A stretch of DNA of 64,000 nt. Origin: Roseiarcus sp963787135 (lineage in GTDB: Bacteria; Pseudomonadota; Alphaproteobacteria; Rhizobiales; Beijerinckiaceae). Each line of letters opens with the position of its first letter. Positions within the stretch are counted from its first letter, which is position 1. The position numbers were made by a program, and so were the translations under genes. The stretch is taken from the NCBI GenBank assembly GCA_963787135.1, contig CAWBBW010000017.1, positions 1-64,000 on the forward strand, written 5' to 3'. Shown here in pieces: positions 1-9,173 of the stretch. A model generated the notes under the pieces. It saw only the letters and a list, made by a program, of their open reading frames with translations. It was not told the origin of the DNA and did not search any database.

Positions 1-297
1 ATCGGCTGGAGGCCGGGGCGCGACGCCGACGTGCGCCTCCTGGTCGATGGCGAGGTCCGCCGCCCGCTCTCGGACGACGACAGCTCTGCGTTCCTGTTTC
101 CCGCCGCGGCGCGTGACGTGCGGCTGGCGTCGAATGTCTTTATCCCGTCGCATATGGGCTTTGGCGACAATCGCGAACTGGGGATTTGTCTGCTGGGTCT
201 CACCTTTGCTGGGTCAAGCGGCGGCGATTTACGGCGCATCTCCCTCGAGGACATATCCTTGACGAACTCCCAATATTGCTCCCGGATCGGCTTTTGA
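1..297 (+). CDS. C-terminal fragment of a Hint-like/surface-glycan protein (5' end outside window)
   Basis: The reading frame is open from the window edge to a TGA at 295-297. It encodes about 98 residues in which a beta-rich module can be seen: DVRLLVDGEV, FLFPAAARDVRLASN and DNRELGICLLGL. This pattern (small-residue loop, RxVRL..S, then DxRxLGI) is what I know from the C-terminal part of bacterial Hint-domain and glycan-associated proteins; the family call is recognition, not a search. The last ~15 codons after RRISLED look unlike the family and lie where an unrelated minus-strand remnant begins, so the true C-terminus may have been replaced by a rearrangement. A related DSRNLGV motif occurs at the end of the sulfotransferase-like gene at 3028-4449. 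Confidence 0.45.
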   Translation: MGWRPGRDADVRLLVDGEVRRPLSDDDSSAFLFPAAARDVRLASNVFIPSHMGFGDNRELGICLLGLTFAGSSGGDLRRISLEDISLTNSQYCSRIGF

Positions 298-477
298 GCC
301 AGCCATGAGGTTCTGGTCAGCGCGGCTCCCCAGTTCTCGTGCATCGGCATGAGCCTGTCGACGCCCGCGCGCTGCCGCTCCAGCGTCGCCCAAAGATCGC
401 CGTAGGCGGAGACGTAGCCAATTCTCGTCTCCTCGGCCGCAATGTCGAGCAGGCCGGCGACCGCCGTCAAATAAAAT
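240..477 (-). pseudogene. Unidentified coding remnant
   Basis: Read on the minus strand from about 477 down to 240, one frame gives a protein-like stretch of roughly 75 residues without stops, including DIAAEETRIGYVSAYGDLW and MPMHENWGAALTRTSWL. A TGA lies just upstream of it and no start codon precedes the conserved-looking part, so it is a fragment. It runs into the antisense of the plus-strand fragment ending at 297. I do not recognise the family. It could be the downstream half of the decayed gene at 615-1170, split by the transposase remnant at 484-609. Confidence 0.3.
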
Positions 478-483
478 CAGGGC

Positions 484-609
484 GCGTTCCTGATGCGCGG
501 CCTGGAAAAAGTGCGCGCCGAATTCAACCTGACCGCGCTCGTCTACAATTTGCGGCGAGCACTCAATATTCTCGGCATGGACAAGATGATGGCGGCCGTC
601 GCCGCATGA
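484..609 (+). mobile_element. IS1182-type transposase C-terminal remnant
   Basis: A short plus-strand frame ends with TGA at 607-609 and encodes FLMRGLEKVRAEFNLTALVY followed by NLRRALNILG and a short Ala-rich tail. The pattern RGLxKVRxExxLxxLAYNLxRxxN is the conserved end of IS1182 (IS5-superfamily) transposases, where the last acidic region and helix lie. Only about 40 codons remain. No complete terminal inverted repeat was found. The remnant sits between two minus-strand coding fragments, which suggests an old insertion followed by deletion. Confidence 0.7.
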
Positions 610-614
610 CAGAG

Positions 615-1170
615 GCCAAAATCGCGTTGGCCAGTATCGTCGCTGTAGTGACCGGCCCACGGACCGCTCACATATCCGTTGGGATTTGCGGAGAATCGCA
701 CGCTTTCCAGAACGATTGGCTGAGCGCCCGCGGCGTTGTAGACGTATGGGCCTAGCGAAGAGCCGGTGGGTTGCCAGAATTTCGTGCCGATGAAGTCGAT
801 CAGCACGCCCGAGGCCGTGCTATCGTTTTCGATCATGCCGTTACTGCTGGTCGCCGCCGTGCAGTTGACGACATTGCCCCCGACAAAGTGTATTTTCCAG
901 GTCGTCACTGTTGAGTTTACGAGAAGGCATTGCGCCCCGGCGGTCGCAAGCCAAGCCCCCGTAAAGGTGGCGATCGACTTCGCCGCCCCCGGGATCCTTG
1001 AACTCGATGCCGATTTGCGTGCCACTCGGATAGCCGGTCAAGCTCGTCGCGTCGGTGCCTGTCTCCCCGTCCATGAAAATTTGGCCGTTGGGGCTGGCGA
1101 CCTGGTCCTGAGACACCACGATATTCGCGCCGTTCTCAAGGATTGAGCTTTGGCTTATGTTGAATTCCGC
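615..1170 (-). pseudogene. Frameshifted beta-helix-like surface/phage-type protein
   Basis: Two minus-strand frames join to give one plausible protein. The first part (about 1170 to 995) contains SQSSILENGANIVVSQDQV and FMDGETGTDATSLTG; the second (about 995 to 620) contains GAQCLLVNSTVTTWKIHFVG, NVVNCTAATSSNGMIEND and WQPTGSSLGPYVYN. The frame changes near a run of five C at 989-995. The short, repetitive, Gly/Asn/Ser/Thr-rich beta strands resemble right-handed beta-helix (pectate-lyase-like) proteins, as in tail spikes and surface glycan enzymes; this is fold-level resemblance only. The 5' end runs into the glycosyltransferase gene and appears to contain another frameshift near 1160. The 3' end stops at the transposase remnant. 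Confidence 0.45.
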
Positions 1171-1175
1171 CGACG

Positions 1176-2819
1176 TTGCCCGCGATGTCTATGCCGACCG
1201 CTGTGCCGACGATAACGCCTTGCGTCTATCGACACCGTATTTTGGCTGCGAGTTCCGCCCCTCTGGCGGCGTTGATTCGTCAATTCGATGCCCCAATTAA
1301 CGATCGCACGATGATCGATAAAGCCATCGTGGCGGTCTATGAAACGCGATTCGAAGTGTGGCCAAAACAAGGGGATATTTTTCTTGTCGCGGGCGCGTTC
1401 TGGATCTATCCGCACTACGATGTCATCAGGGCCTACCGTAAGAAGGGCATGCGGTTTGGTGTCTTTATTCACGACCTTATTCAGATTAGAAATCCAGAAT
1501 ACGTTCAGCAGGCTGCGATTGATAAATTTCAGAGACAGCTCATCGATGTTCTTTCGGTGTCGGATTTTGTCCTGACGAATTCGGCGTTTGTTGCGTCGGA
1601 GGTCAAAGCATATCTTCAGGAGTATTTGAATTTCAGCCTGCCTGTCCGACCGATCCTGCTGCCCACAGAGCTGCGAAAATCAAAGAAAAGTGCGAAGGTT
1701 CTGAACGATAATATTCGAAAGATGGCGAGCGAGGAATACGTCCTTTGCGTCGCCACCATCGAAGTGCGCAAGAACCATATGTATCAAGTGCGTATTTGGG
1801 AACGGCTGATTAAAGAGTTCGGTGAGAAAATTCCGAAATTGGTTTGGGTCGGAAAGTGGGGCTGGCAGATTGACGATCTGCGCCATCATCTGGCCGAGCA
1901 GGGCTGCGTCGGAGATTGGCTGTTTATATTCAATGACATCTCCGACGATGAGCTAGAATTTCTTTATAACCACTGCCTTTTTACAATTTACACTAGCTTT
2001 GCAGAGGGGTTTGGCCTGCCGATCGGCGAGAGTCTCGCTTACAAAAAGCCTTGCATCGCATCCAATACCACATCGATGCCGGAGGTCGGCGGACGCTTCG
2101 TCCGGTACCTCGAACCCTGGAACCAATCGGAGGGTTATGCAGTCGTCCGGGACACGATCCTTGATCCCAAGGGTCTCGCCGAGTGGACCGCGGATATCGA
2201 GGCTAACTTCCACCCGAAGACGTGGCAAGAGTTCTGCGATGAGTTTTTCTCTACTGCTATAGGAACGAGCACAGCCTTGCCTAAAGGGCCCGGGTTGCTG
2301 AACTGTTTGTTGCCGAAGAATAGTATCATTGAAGGCGGTGATGACGCCTTGCTTCGCATGGCGGCGGAGCATAAGCCGATCATCACCTTCCGGGCTGCTC
2401 GCGACTCTGGTTGGTTCTATATGGAAAACTGGGGCGTGTGGGCTAGCGAACGCCGATCGAGCCTTGTGTTCGATTGTGAACTCAAACAGGGCGACAAGGT
2501 TAGAATATATCTCGAAGTCAAGTGCCCTCCCAGAAGTTCGGAAATCTCGCTTGTCGTCAACGCCGGCGCGGAACTCGCCTCCTTCAAGTTGTATGAATGG
2601 AACCGTTTCATTTCTTTCGAAGGTCTGGTCGGCGAAAATGGAAGGGTAACGATCAGCCTTTTGGCGCGTGGGCGATTTGGGGACGTGGATCATCGCTCGA
2701 TTCATACCGGGCTCACGAGTATGGCGTACTGCGATGGGTCCGACCCGCTTGCCCGCATTGATCTGCTTGAGAAAGTTACCCTTTATTCGCAGATTGAGCA
2801 TCTCCGGCGCGAGGCCTGA
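1176..2819 (+). CDS. GT4-family glycosyltransferase with C-terminal beta module
   Basis: Encodes about 547 residues. The C-terminal half of a GT-B fold is clear: a YVLCVATIEVRKNH strand-loop that binds the nucleotide sugar, and the acidic motif EGFGLPIGE (the E-x7-E motif of GT4 retaining enzymes). The N-terminal acceptor domain seems shortened; reliable similarity begins near APINDRTMIDKAIVAVYETR. Start is uncertain: TTG at 1176, ATG at 1185 or 1191, all overlapping the decayed gene upstream, so the 5' end may have been lost. After the GT domain there is an extra domain of about 160 residues containing FDCELKQGDKVRIYLEV and VTISLLARGRF, which resembles the beta-sandwich ends of its neighbours. 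Likely role: transfer of a hexose in surface polysaccharide or glycoprotein synthesis. Substrate unknown. Confidence 0.8.
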   Translation: MPAMSMPTAVPTITPCVYRHRILAASSAPLAALIRQFDAPINDRTMIDKAIVAVYETRFEVWPKQGDIFLVAGAFWIYPHYDVIRAYRKKGMRFGVFIHDLIQIRNPEYVQQAAIDKFQRQLIDVLSVSDFVLTNSAFVASEVKAYLQEYLNFSLPVRPILLPTELRKSKKSAKVLNDNIRKMASEEYVLCVATIEVRKNHMYQVRIWERLIKEFGEKIPKLVWVGKWGWQIDDLRHHLAEQGCVGDWLFIFNDISDDELEFLYNHCLFTIYTSFAEGFGLPIGESLAYKKPCIASNTTSMPEVGGRFVRYLEPWNQSEGYAVVRDTILDPKGLAEWTADIEANFHPKTWQEFCDEFFSTAIGTSTALPKGPGLLNCLLPKNSIIEGGDDALLRMAAEHKPIITFRAARDSGWFYMENWGVWASERRSSLVFDCELKQGDKVRIYLEVKCPPRSSEISLVVNAGAELASFKLYEWNRFISFEGLVGENGRVTISLLARGRFGDVDHRSIHTGLTSMAYCDGSDPLARIDLLEKVTLYSQIEHLRREA

Positions 2820-3027
2820 GGCGGCCTTCGCACGGGGAAGCGATGCGGTTTACAAAGCACCGCCGCGCCGCAGGATCCTCGGTTGTTCTGGCGTCTTGAC
2901 CGACGACCCTGGACGGGTTCAATTATCAGGCGAAGATTTCCCGGATTGGTCTACGCAGGCACTGGGTTCGACGCCAACGGCTCGCCCCACTCGAGGGTTT
3001 CTGACAACGATAAGACGTCCTGCATGG

Positions 3028-4449
3028 ATGCGCACTGACGCGATGCCTATAAATAAAGAACGCTTGATCTTGTTTCACGTCCCGAAATGTGGCGGGGTAA
3101 CAGTTTATCGAACGTTGAGCCGTTACTTCGATCGTTATATCACATCGCATGACGTTCAGGATGAGTCGACGGCCTCGGTGCGAGCCCCCTTCATCGCAAC
3201 GCATACGACATTTACACTGTTTAAGTACATTCCACGGGAAGATTGGACGGTCACGTTGCTCCGGGAGCCCCAGCGGCGGCTGCGTTCCCAGTATCGGTTC
3301 TGGGCCGGGATCAACCCCTCGGCGCCAGAAAACGCAATAGCCGCTAGTGAAACAAAATACCTGATGAAGCTGGCGAGAGAACTGAGTTTCGTTGAGTTCC
3401 TGGGGGTCAAGGAGGGACCTCTGGTGGTGCATCTTGACAATGTCATGGTGCGACACTTCGCTGATTTTGCCTATGAAGGAGAGAAAGTTAGAGAAAAGCA
3501 TCTGAAGATGGCTTGCGAAAACCTAGAGAAGATCGACGATATCATGACCACCGAGACGCTTGAGCAAGACCTATCGGACCTTGCGGCTCGACTTGGACGC
3601 GCGCCAGCCTATCAAATGCAAAAAGGAAATGTTACGGACGAGCTCTATATACATCATCCCGATCAGCACACCTACGTCTCTGCAGATATTACCGCAGACA
3701 ACGCGTATCGGAATGCCGTTGAACCCCTCATTGCCTACGATCGTCGTCTCTACGCATACGCTAAAGCCCTGAAAGAGCGAAGAGCTTCCGATCGCAATCG
3801 CACATACCATCGTTTTCTCGATATTCCAGGCATGACTGTTTTCGAAATTACCCCGAACGTCACGTACACGCTTGCCAACTCGCCGGCTTCCCGGGCCATG
3901 CTTTGGGGAGAATGGTCGTCCCAGGACGACACCCGCGGATGGACGATCGGTCAGTTCTGCTGGATCCAATTCAAGGTTCGCCGTTCAGAGCTTGCGCGGT
4001 TGGAGAAGCCAACGCTTGGCCTCAAAATTGAGGCTTTCCTGCCACCGGCTCGAACGACCAACAGGGTCGATCTGAAGGTCGCGGGATCGGACGCTCGCCG
4101 GCGGATACTGTTTCTGAACACCGGGCAGGCCCAAGATCCGCAGGTAATTGGCCCGCCGGTTGCCGGCGCCTCCATCGTTGTTGCAGGCGCCCGGTGCGCG
4201 ATTGACCTTCCGCTATCCGCGCAAGGCTCGCTCCTCGAAGACGACCGGTGGCCCATGGCCTCCGCGGACGCCGCAACCTTCGCCTATTTCCGGATTGACC
4301 TTTCAAACCTGCCCAACCTTCCGGCGACGCAATTTGGTGTCGGAGACAGCCGCAATCTCGGCGTAGCGATCAATGAACTCCTGCTGCGCTCGCCACGTTC
4401 CCCGCAACTCACAACCGTCGCCACAACTACTGACGAGGCCCAGACTTGA
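3028..4449 (+). CDS. Sulfotransferase-family protein with C-terminal beta module
   Basis: About 473 residues from ATG 3028 (a second ATG is at 3043, and the frame is open further upstream but without protein-like sequence). The PAPS-binding 5' phosphosulfate loop is visible as FHVPKCGGVTVYRTL, and the 3'-phosphate motif as LLREPQRRLRSQY, both typical of bacterial carbohydrate sulfotransferases. From about residue 270 there is a different domain ending with GDSRNLGVAINELLL, similar in style to the fragment at 1-297. With the GT4 gene upstream this suggests sulfation or another modification of a surface glycan. The stop overlaps the start of htpG by 4 bases. No strong ribosome binding site was seen. 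Confidence 0.75.
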   Translation: MRTDAMPINKERLILFHVPKCGGVTVYRTLSRYFDRYITSHDVQDESTASVRAPFIATHTTFTLFKYIPREDWTVTLLREPQRRLRSQYRFWAGINPSAPENAIAASETKYLMKLARELSFVEFLGVKEGPLVVHLDNVMVRHFADFAYEGEKVREKHLKMACENLEKIDDIMTTETLEQDLSDLAARLGRAPAYQMQKGNVTDELYIHHPDQHTYVSADITADNAYRNAVEPLIAYDRRLYAYAKALKERRASDRNRTYHRFLDIPGMTVFEITPNVTYTLANSPASRAMLWGEWSSQDDTRGWTIGQFCWIQFKVRRSELARLEKPTLGLKIEAFLPPARTTNRVDLKVAGSDARRRILFLNTGQAQDPQVIGPPVAGASIVVAGARCAIDLPLSAQGSLLEDDRWPMASADAATFAYFRIDLSNLPNLPATQFGVGDSRNLGVAINELLLRSPRSPQLTTVATTTDEAQT

Positions 4450-6353
4450 CCGCCGACGCCCACACCCCGACGAGCGAAGCCGCGAAAACGCAGAGCTTCG
4501 AGGCCGACGTTTCGCGCCTGCTGCATCTGATGGTTCACTCGGTCTATTCCGACCGTGAGATTTTTGTCCGCGAGCTCGTCTCCAATGCCGCAGACGCCTG
4601 CGAGAAGCTCCGCTACGAGTTGATCGCCAAACCTGAGCTGATCGAGCGGGGCGGCGCCTTCGCGATCACGATCGCCCTTGATCCCGAGGCGAGGACGCTG
4701 ACGGTCTCGGACAACGGCGTCGGCATGACTCGCGAGGACCTGACCGAGGCGCTCGGCACCATTGCGCGATCCGGCACCAAGGCCTTCCTCGACAAGCTCG
4801 CGGCCGAGGACGCGAGCAAGGAGGCTTCCGCCCTCATCGGTCAGTTCGGCATCGGCTTCTATTCCTCATTCATGGTCGCCGACGAGGTCGTGGTCGAGAC
4901 CCGGCGCGCGCGCGACGATAAGGCGTGGCGCTGGTCATCGGACGGCCAGGGCTCCTTCACCATCGCTCCGCTGGCGCTCGAGGTCGCGCCCGAACGCGGC
5001 ACGCGGGTCGTTCTTCACCTCAACGACGCCTCGCACGATTTTGTCGACGCCCATCGGGTCGAGCGCATCGTACGGGAACATTCAGGGGCGGTCCCGGTGC
5101 CGATCGACCTCGTCGACAAACCGGGCGCCGAGCCGCGCCGGATCGCCGACGGCGCGGCCATCTGGGCGAAGCCGAAATCAGACGTCACGCCGGAAGAATA
5201 CGCCGAGTTTTACCGGGGCCTCTCCGGCCAGTTCGACGAGCCCGCGCTGACCATGCACTGGCGGGCCGAGGGGCGGCACGAATATACCGTGCTTGCCTTT
5301 ATCCCCGGCTCGCGTCCGTTTGATCTCTTCGATCCGACCCGCAAAGGGCGCAACAAGCTTTATGTCCGGCGGGTGCTCATCACCGAGAACGCCGATATCC
5401 TGCCGGGGTGGCTCCGCTTCCTGCGCCTCGTTGTCGATAGCGCCGACCTGCCGCTCAACGTCTCGCGCGAGATGATCCAGGAAAGCGCGGTCTTCGCCGC
5501 GATCCGCAAGGGCGTCACCAACCGTGTCGTCCAAGAGCTTGGCAAGCTCGCGGAAGCCGAGCCTGAAAAATTCGCCAAAGTCTGGGAGCATTTCGGCCCC
5601 GTCATCAAGGAGGGTCTCTACGAGGATCCCGAGCGGCGCGACGGGATTTTCAAGATCGCGCGTTTTGCCTCGACCACTCATCCGGCCGGAGACCGCGCGC
5701 TTGCGCAATATGTCGCGGGCCTACGGGAAAACCAGACGGCGATCTACTATCTGACCGGCGATGACGCGAAGCGCCTCGCCGCGAGCCCCCAGCTCGAGGG
5801 TTTTCGCGCGCGCGGGGTGGAGGTGCTGCTGCTCTCCGACCCCGTCGACGCGTTCTGGGTCTCCACCGCCGCCGGATTCGACGGCAAGCCGTTCAAGTCA
5901 GTGAGCCAGGGCGCGGCCGACATCAAGTCGATTGCGCTGGTCGAGGGGGCCAAGGCGCCTGCTGAGGCGACGGGTCCGGTCGCGACGCTGCTCGCTTTCT
6001 TCAAGCAGACGCTCGACAGCGAGGTCGCCGAGGTCCGCGCGTCGGATCGCCTGACCGACAGCGTCGCCTGTCTCATCGCTCCGGAATTCGGACCTGATCG
6101 GCAGCTCGAGAAGATGCTTGCCGCCCATGGGCGTCTCGCGGAGCGCGCCAAGCCCATCCTCGAAATCAACCCGACGCATCCGCTGACGGTCACTCTTGCG
6201 GGCCGCTTCGGCGCGGGACAAGACAAGCCGCTGATCGAGGACGCGGCGTGGCTGATGCTCGACGAAGCAAAGCTTCTCGAGGGTGGAAGCGTCGAAGATC
6301 CGCCCGCCTTTGCCGCGCGCTTACGCCGGGTGCTTGAAAAAGCGCTGGGGTAA
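4446..6353 (+). CDS. htpG: Molecular chaperone HtpG (Hsp90)
   Basis: 635 residues, close to the usual length of about 620-630. The GHKL ATP-binding site is intact: SNAAD at residues 46-50, DNGVGM at 89-94, and the lid motif GQFGIGFYS at 132-140; the middle domain Arg region follows (LPLNVSREMIQES). HtpG is a cytosolic ATP-dependent dimeric chaperone acting with DnaK on stress-denatured and some native clients. The chosen start is TTG 4446, which overlaps the TGA of the preceding gene (TTGA), and brings the FEADVSRLLHLMVHSVYS start of the family to the expected place. No heat-shock promoter could be assigned because the gene is preceded directly by another ORF. Confidence 0.97.
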   Translation: MTADAHTPTSEAAKTQSFEADVSRLLHLMVHSVYSDREIFVRELVSNAADACEKLRYELIAKPELIERGGAFAITIALDPEARTLTVSDNGVGMTREDLTEALGTIARSGTKAFLDKLAAEDASKEASALIGQFGIGFYSSFMVADEVVVETRRARDDKAWRWSSDGQGSFTIAPLALEVAPERGTRVVLHLNDASHDFVDAHRVERIVREHSGAVPVPIDLVDKPGAEPRRIADGAAIWAKPKSDVTPEEYAEFYRGLSGQFDEPALTMHWRAEGRHEYTVLAFIPGSRPFDLFDPTRKGRNKLYVRRVLITENADILPGWLRFLRLVVDSADLPLNVSREMIQESAVFAAIRKGVTNRVVQELGKLAEAEPEKFAKVWEHFGPVIKEGLYEDPERRDGIFKIARFASTTHPAGDRALAQYVAGLRENQTAIYYLTGDDAKRLAASPQLEGFRARGVEVLLLSDPVDAFWVSTAAGFDGKPFKSVSQGAADIKSIALVEGAKAPAEATGPVATLLAFFKQTLDSEVAEVRASDRLTDSVACLIAPEFGPDRQLEKMLAAHGRLAERAKPILEINPTHPLTVTLAGRFGAGQDKPLIEDAAWLMLDEAKLLEGGSVEDPPAFAARLRRVLEKALG

Positions 6354-6448
6354 GCGTCCGCGCAATTGAATCGTCTCCGGCCGCGTTGAGGCTTGCCCCT
6401 TCGGCTTGGCTTTGCCAAAAGGAGCGCCTCTCCCGGGGAGTTTCAGCC

Positions 6449-7651
6449 TTGATCGCAGTCAATCCCGCCTTTGCGCGCATCGGCGAAGAGAACGCCTTTG
6501 CCGTGCTGGCGAAGGCCGCTGAACTGCAGCGCCAAGGGCGCGACGTCATCAATCTCGGCATCGGCCAGCCGGATTTCAAAACGCCGGCGCATATCGTCGA
6601 GGCTGCGGTCAAGGCTTTGCGCGACGGCGAGCACGGATATACCGACGCAACCGGCATCGCCCCCTTGCGGGAGGCGGTGTCGGCGGACCTGCATCGCCGC
6701 CTCGGCTTCGACGTTTCGCCCGACCTGGTGCTGATCGTTCCGGGCGGCAAGGTCACCATGTTCATGGCGATCCTGATGTTCGGCGATCCGGGCGCCGACA
6801 TCGTCTACCCGGATCCAGGGTTTCCGATCTACCGGTCGATGATCGAATTCACCGGCGCGCGGCCGGTTCCGGCGCAGATGCGGGAGGAAAACGGCTTCGC
6901 CTTCTCGGCCGAGGAGACGCTGGCGCTGATGACGCCGGAGACGCGCCTCGTCATTCTCAATTCGCCCGCGAACCCGACCGGCGGCGTCACGCCAGGCGAG
7001 GAGATCGACAAGCTTGTCGCCGGTCTTGCGCGATGGCCGAATGCGGCGATCCTGTCGGACGAGATCTACGGCCAGCTGACCTACGACGGCCTCGCCCACC
7101 GGAGCCTGCTCGCCTATCCGGAGATCCGCGACCGGCTCATTCTGCTCGACGGCTGGTCGAAAACCTACGCCATGACCGGCTGGCGTCTCGGCTACTCGGT
7201 GTGGCCAAAGCTGTGGCGCGACATGGCGCGAAAGCTCGCGGTCAATTCCTATTCCTGCGTCAATTCCGCGGCCCAGTTCGCCGGGATCGCCGCGCTGAAG
7301 GGTCCGCAGGATTCTGTTGCGGCGATGCGCGCCGAGTTTGACCGCCGGCGGAAGGCCGTCGTTGCTGGGCTGAACCGCCTGCCCGGGGTGAGCGCGGTCA
7401 CGCCGAAGGGCGCGTTCTACGCATTCCCCAACGTATCGCGGACAGGCTGGAAGGCGAAGCCGTTGGCCTCGGCCCTGCTCGAGGAAGTGGGCGTTGCGAC
7501 GATCGGGGGCCCGGACTTCGGCGTTCACGGCGAGGGCTATCTGCGCCTCTCTTACGCCAACTCGCTGGAAAACATCGAACGTGCGCTTACGCGCATGGCC
7601 GACTTTCTGAGCCGTCCGGCGTCGCCGAACGCTGGCCTAGAGAAACCCTGA
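6449..7651 (+). CDS. PLP-dependent class I/II aminotransferase
   Basis: 400 residues from TTG 6449, preceded by GGGGAG eight bases upstream; an in-frame start at 6386 would add a non-conserved leader. Fold type I features are present: NLGIGQPDF near the N-terminus, the NSPANPTGG substrate loop, SDEIY (Asp for the pyridine nitrogen), and the Schiff-base lysine in DGWSKTYAMTGWRLGY, with a C-terminal Arg in YLRLSYANS. The enzyme likely transaminates an amino acid such as aspartate, alanine or an aromatic substrate; specificity cannot be read from sequence. It differs from the AatA paralogue at 9174 and is followed 16 bases later by a secreted protein gene. Confidence 0.9.
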   Translation: MIAVNPAFARIGEENAFAVLAKAAELQRQGRDVINLGIGQPDFKTPAHIVEAAVKALRDGEHGYTDATGIAPLREAVSADLHRRLGFDVSPDLVLIVPGGKVTMFMAILMFGDPGADIVYPDPGFPIYRSMIEFTGARPVPAQMREENGFAFSAEETLALMTPETRLVILNSPANPTGGVTPGEEIDKLVAGLARWPNAAILSDEIYGQLTYDGLAHRSLLAYPEIRDRLILLDGWSKTYAMTGWRLGYSVWPKLWRDMARKLAVNSYSCVNSAAQFAGIAALKGPQDSVAAMRAEFDRRRKAVVAGLNRLPGVSAVTPKGAFYAFPNVSRTGWKAKPLASALLEEVGVATIGGPDFGVHGEGYLRLSYANSLENIERALTRMADFLSRPASPNAGLEKP

Positions 7652-7667
7652 GCGAGAAGGCCCGATC

Positions 7668-8084
7668 ATGCGAATCCCTTTTGCCGCCGCGCTCGTCGTC
7701 TCGGCGCTCGTCGCCGGACCCGCCGCGGCGGAGGACGCGCGCCCCTCGCAGCTCGCCTGCGACGCCGGAAAGATTGGCGCCCGCGATCTCGCCGAATGCC
7801 TGCGCGCCAGCGCTGTGCATGCGGACGCGGAGCTTGCCGCGGCGGTCGAGGCGGCGACCAAATCGATCGATTCACGCCAGGGCCTGTTATCGTCGCAAAA
7901 GTCGCGCTGGCGCCGCTCGCTTACCGAAGCGCAGGCGCAGTGGGTGAGCTGGCGCGACCAGGAGTGCCAGGATGTGGCGCCGTTCGAGGCGGGCATGACG
8001 GCCAAGGGGGGCGATCCCCGCCTGAGCTGCATCATCGATTATGACGCCGCCCGGGTCGCCAGTCTAAAGGCGCGCTATCCGTGA
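7668..8084 (+). CDS. LprI-like (DUF1311) secreted protein
   Basis: 138 residues with a clear Sec signal peptide (MRIPFAAALVVSALVAGPAAA, cleavage after AAA). The mature part has four cysteines and the WxxxRDxxC pattern (VSWRDQECQDV) typical of the LprI/DUF1311 domain, which in mycobacterial LprI inhibits lysozyme. A periplasmic role in envelope protection is possible but only by family. It lies 16 bases after the aminotransferase and 16 bases before nudC, so the three may share a transcript. Confidence 0.75.
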   Translation: MRIPFAAALVVSALVAGPAAAEDARPSQLACDAGKIGARDLAECLRASAVHADAELAAAVEAATKSIDSRQGLLSSQKSRWRRSLTEAQAQWVSWRDQECQDVAPFEAGMTAKGGDPRLSCIIDYDAARVASLKARYP

Positions 8085-8100
8085 GCGGCCCATTGGCGCA

Positions 8101-9087
8101 ATGCCGTTGACGATGCTCGATGGTCTCGGCTTCGCCGCCGATCCGCTCGACCGCCTTTCCTACCGGCGCGATGACGCCGGCGAGGTCGCGCATCTCCGCG
8201 CCCGCAACGATGCACGTGCGATTCTGATTGCCCGCGACATGCCTCTGCTCCTCAAGGCGGGAGCCGAACTCGAGCCGCTCCTGCCGATGAGCGAGATCGA
8301 AAGACTGGGCGGGGCGCGGGTCGAGGCGCTGATGGGCGTCATGCCCGACGGCGCGCCGGTCTTCGCCGAGATGCTCGCCGACGAGGCAGTTGAGGAACAG
8401 TCGGATTCGAGCGACGGTTTTCTCGACCGGCGGGTTCTCGTCGTCCCCGGCCGCGACGATCTCAAACTGATCGACCTGCGCTCGATTGCGGCAGGCGGCC
8501 TGGTCCCGCCGGGGAAGGCAAGCATGCTGGGGGCTGCGAAAGCGCTGATGCACTGGCACGCGCGGCGGCGATTCTGCTCGAACTGCGGCGCGCTGACCGC
8601 GGTCACGGCGGCGGGCTGGCGGCGTGAGTGCCCGGTCTGCAAGATGCAGCATTTCCCCCGTACCGATCCGGTCGTCATCATGCTGGCGGTCGATGGCGAC
8701 GCGTGCCTCCTGGGGCGGCAGCCACGATTCCCCAAGGGCATGTACTCGGCCCTTGCCGGCTTCCTCGAGCCGGGCGAGACGATCGAAGCTGCGGTGCGGC
8801 GCGAGATCCTCGAGGAGGCCGGCGTCGCCTGCGGCGAGGTCCGCTATTTCGCCTCCCAGCCGTGGCCGTTCCCGTCGTCGCTGATGATCGGCTGCTTCGC
8901 CGAAGCCCGGAGCCGGGCGCTCGAAGTGGACGGGGTGGAGCTCGAGGACGCTCGCTGGTTCTCCCGCGAGGAAGCGCTCGCCCTTCTCGATCGGCGCCAT
9001 CCCGAAGGCCTCATCGCGCCGATCCCGATGGCGATCGCCCATCATCTCCTCAAGCGATGGGCGACAGAGGGCGTGAGGTTCGGGTAG
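8101..9087 (+). CDS. nudC: NADH pyrophosphatase / NAD-RNA decapping hydrolase NudC
   Basis: 328 residues with the three parts of NudC: an N-terminal beta domain, a four-cysteine zinc ribbon (FCSNCGA and ECPVCKMQHFPRTDP), and a Nudix box beginning GFLEPGETIEAAVRREI and ending LEEAGV. The SQPWPFPSSLM motif after the box is the signature that separates NADH pyrophosphatases from other Nudix hydrolases. The enzyme cleaves NAD(H) to NMN(H) and AMP and removes NAD caps from RNA. Start ATG 8101. Confidence 0.95.
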   Translation: MPLTMLDGLGFAADPLDRLSYRRDDAGEVAHLRARNDARAILIARDMPLLLKAGAELEPLLPMSEIERLGGARVEALMGVMPDGAPVFAEMLADEAVEEQSDSSDGFLDRRVLVVPGRDDLKLIDLRSIAAGGLVPPGKASMLGAAKALMHWHARRRFCSNCGALTAVTAAGWRRECPVCKMQHFPRTDPVVIMLAVDGDACLLGRQPRFPKGMYSALAGFLEPGETIEAAVRREILEEAGVACGEVRYFASQPWPFPSSLMIGCFAEARSRALEVDGVELEDARWFSREEALALLDRRHPEGLIAPIPMAIAHHLLKRWATEGVRFG

Positions 9088-9173
9088 CGAGGCGCAACCC
9101 CGTTGCCCTCAGGCGCCCGCGTCATTATGGTGCGCCCCGCAAAAATCCCTCCCCAAATAGGGTTCGGTTTTCC

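Noticed and set aside
8628..9173. N-terminal extension of the aspartate aminotransferase
   Set aside because: The frame is open through nudC, but similarity begins at ATG 9174 with the family N-terminus; a bifunctional fusion is not supported.
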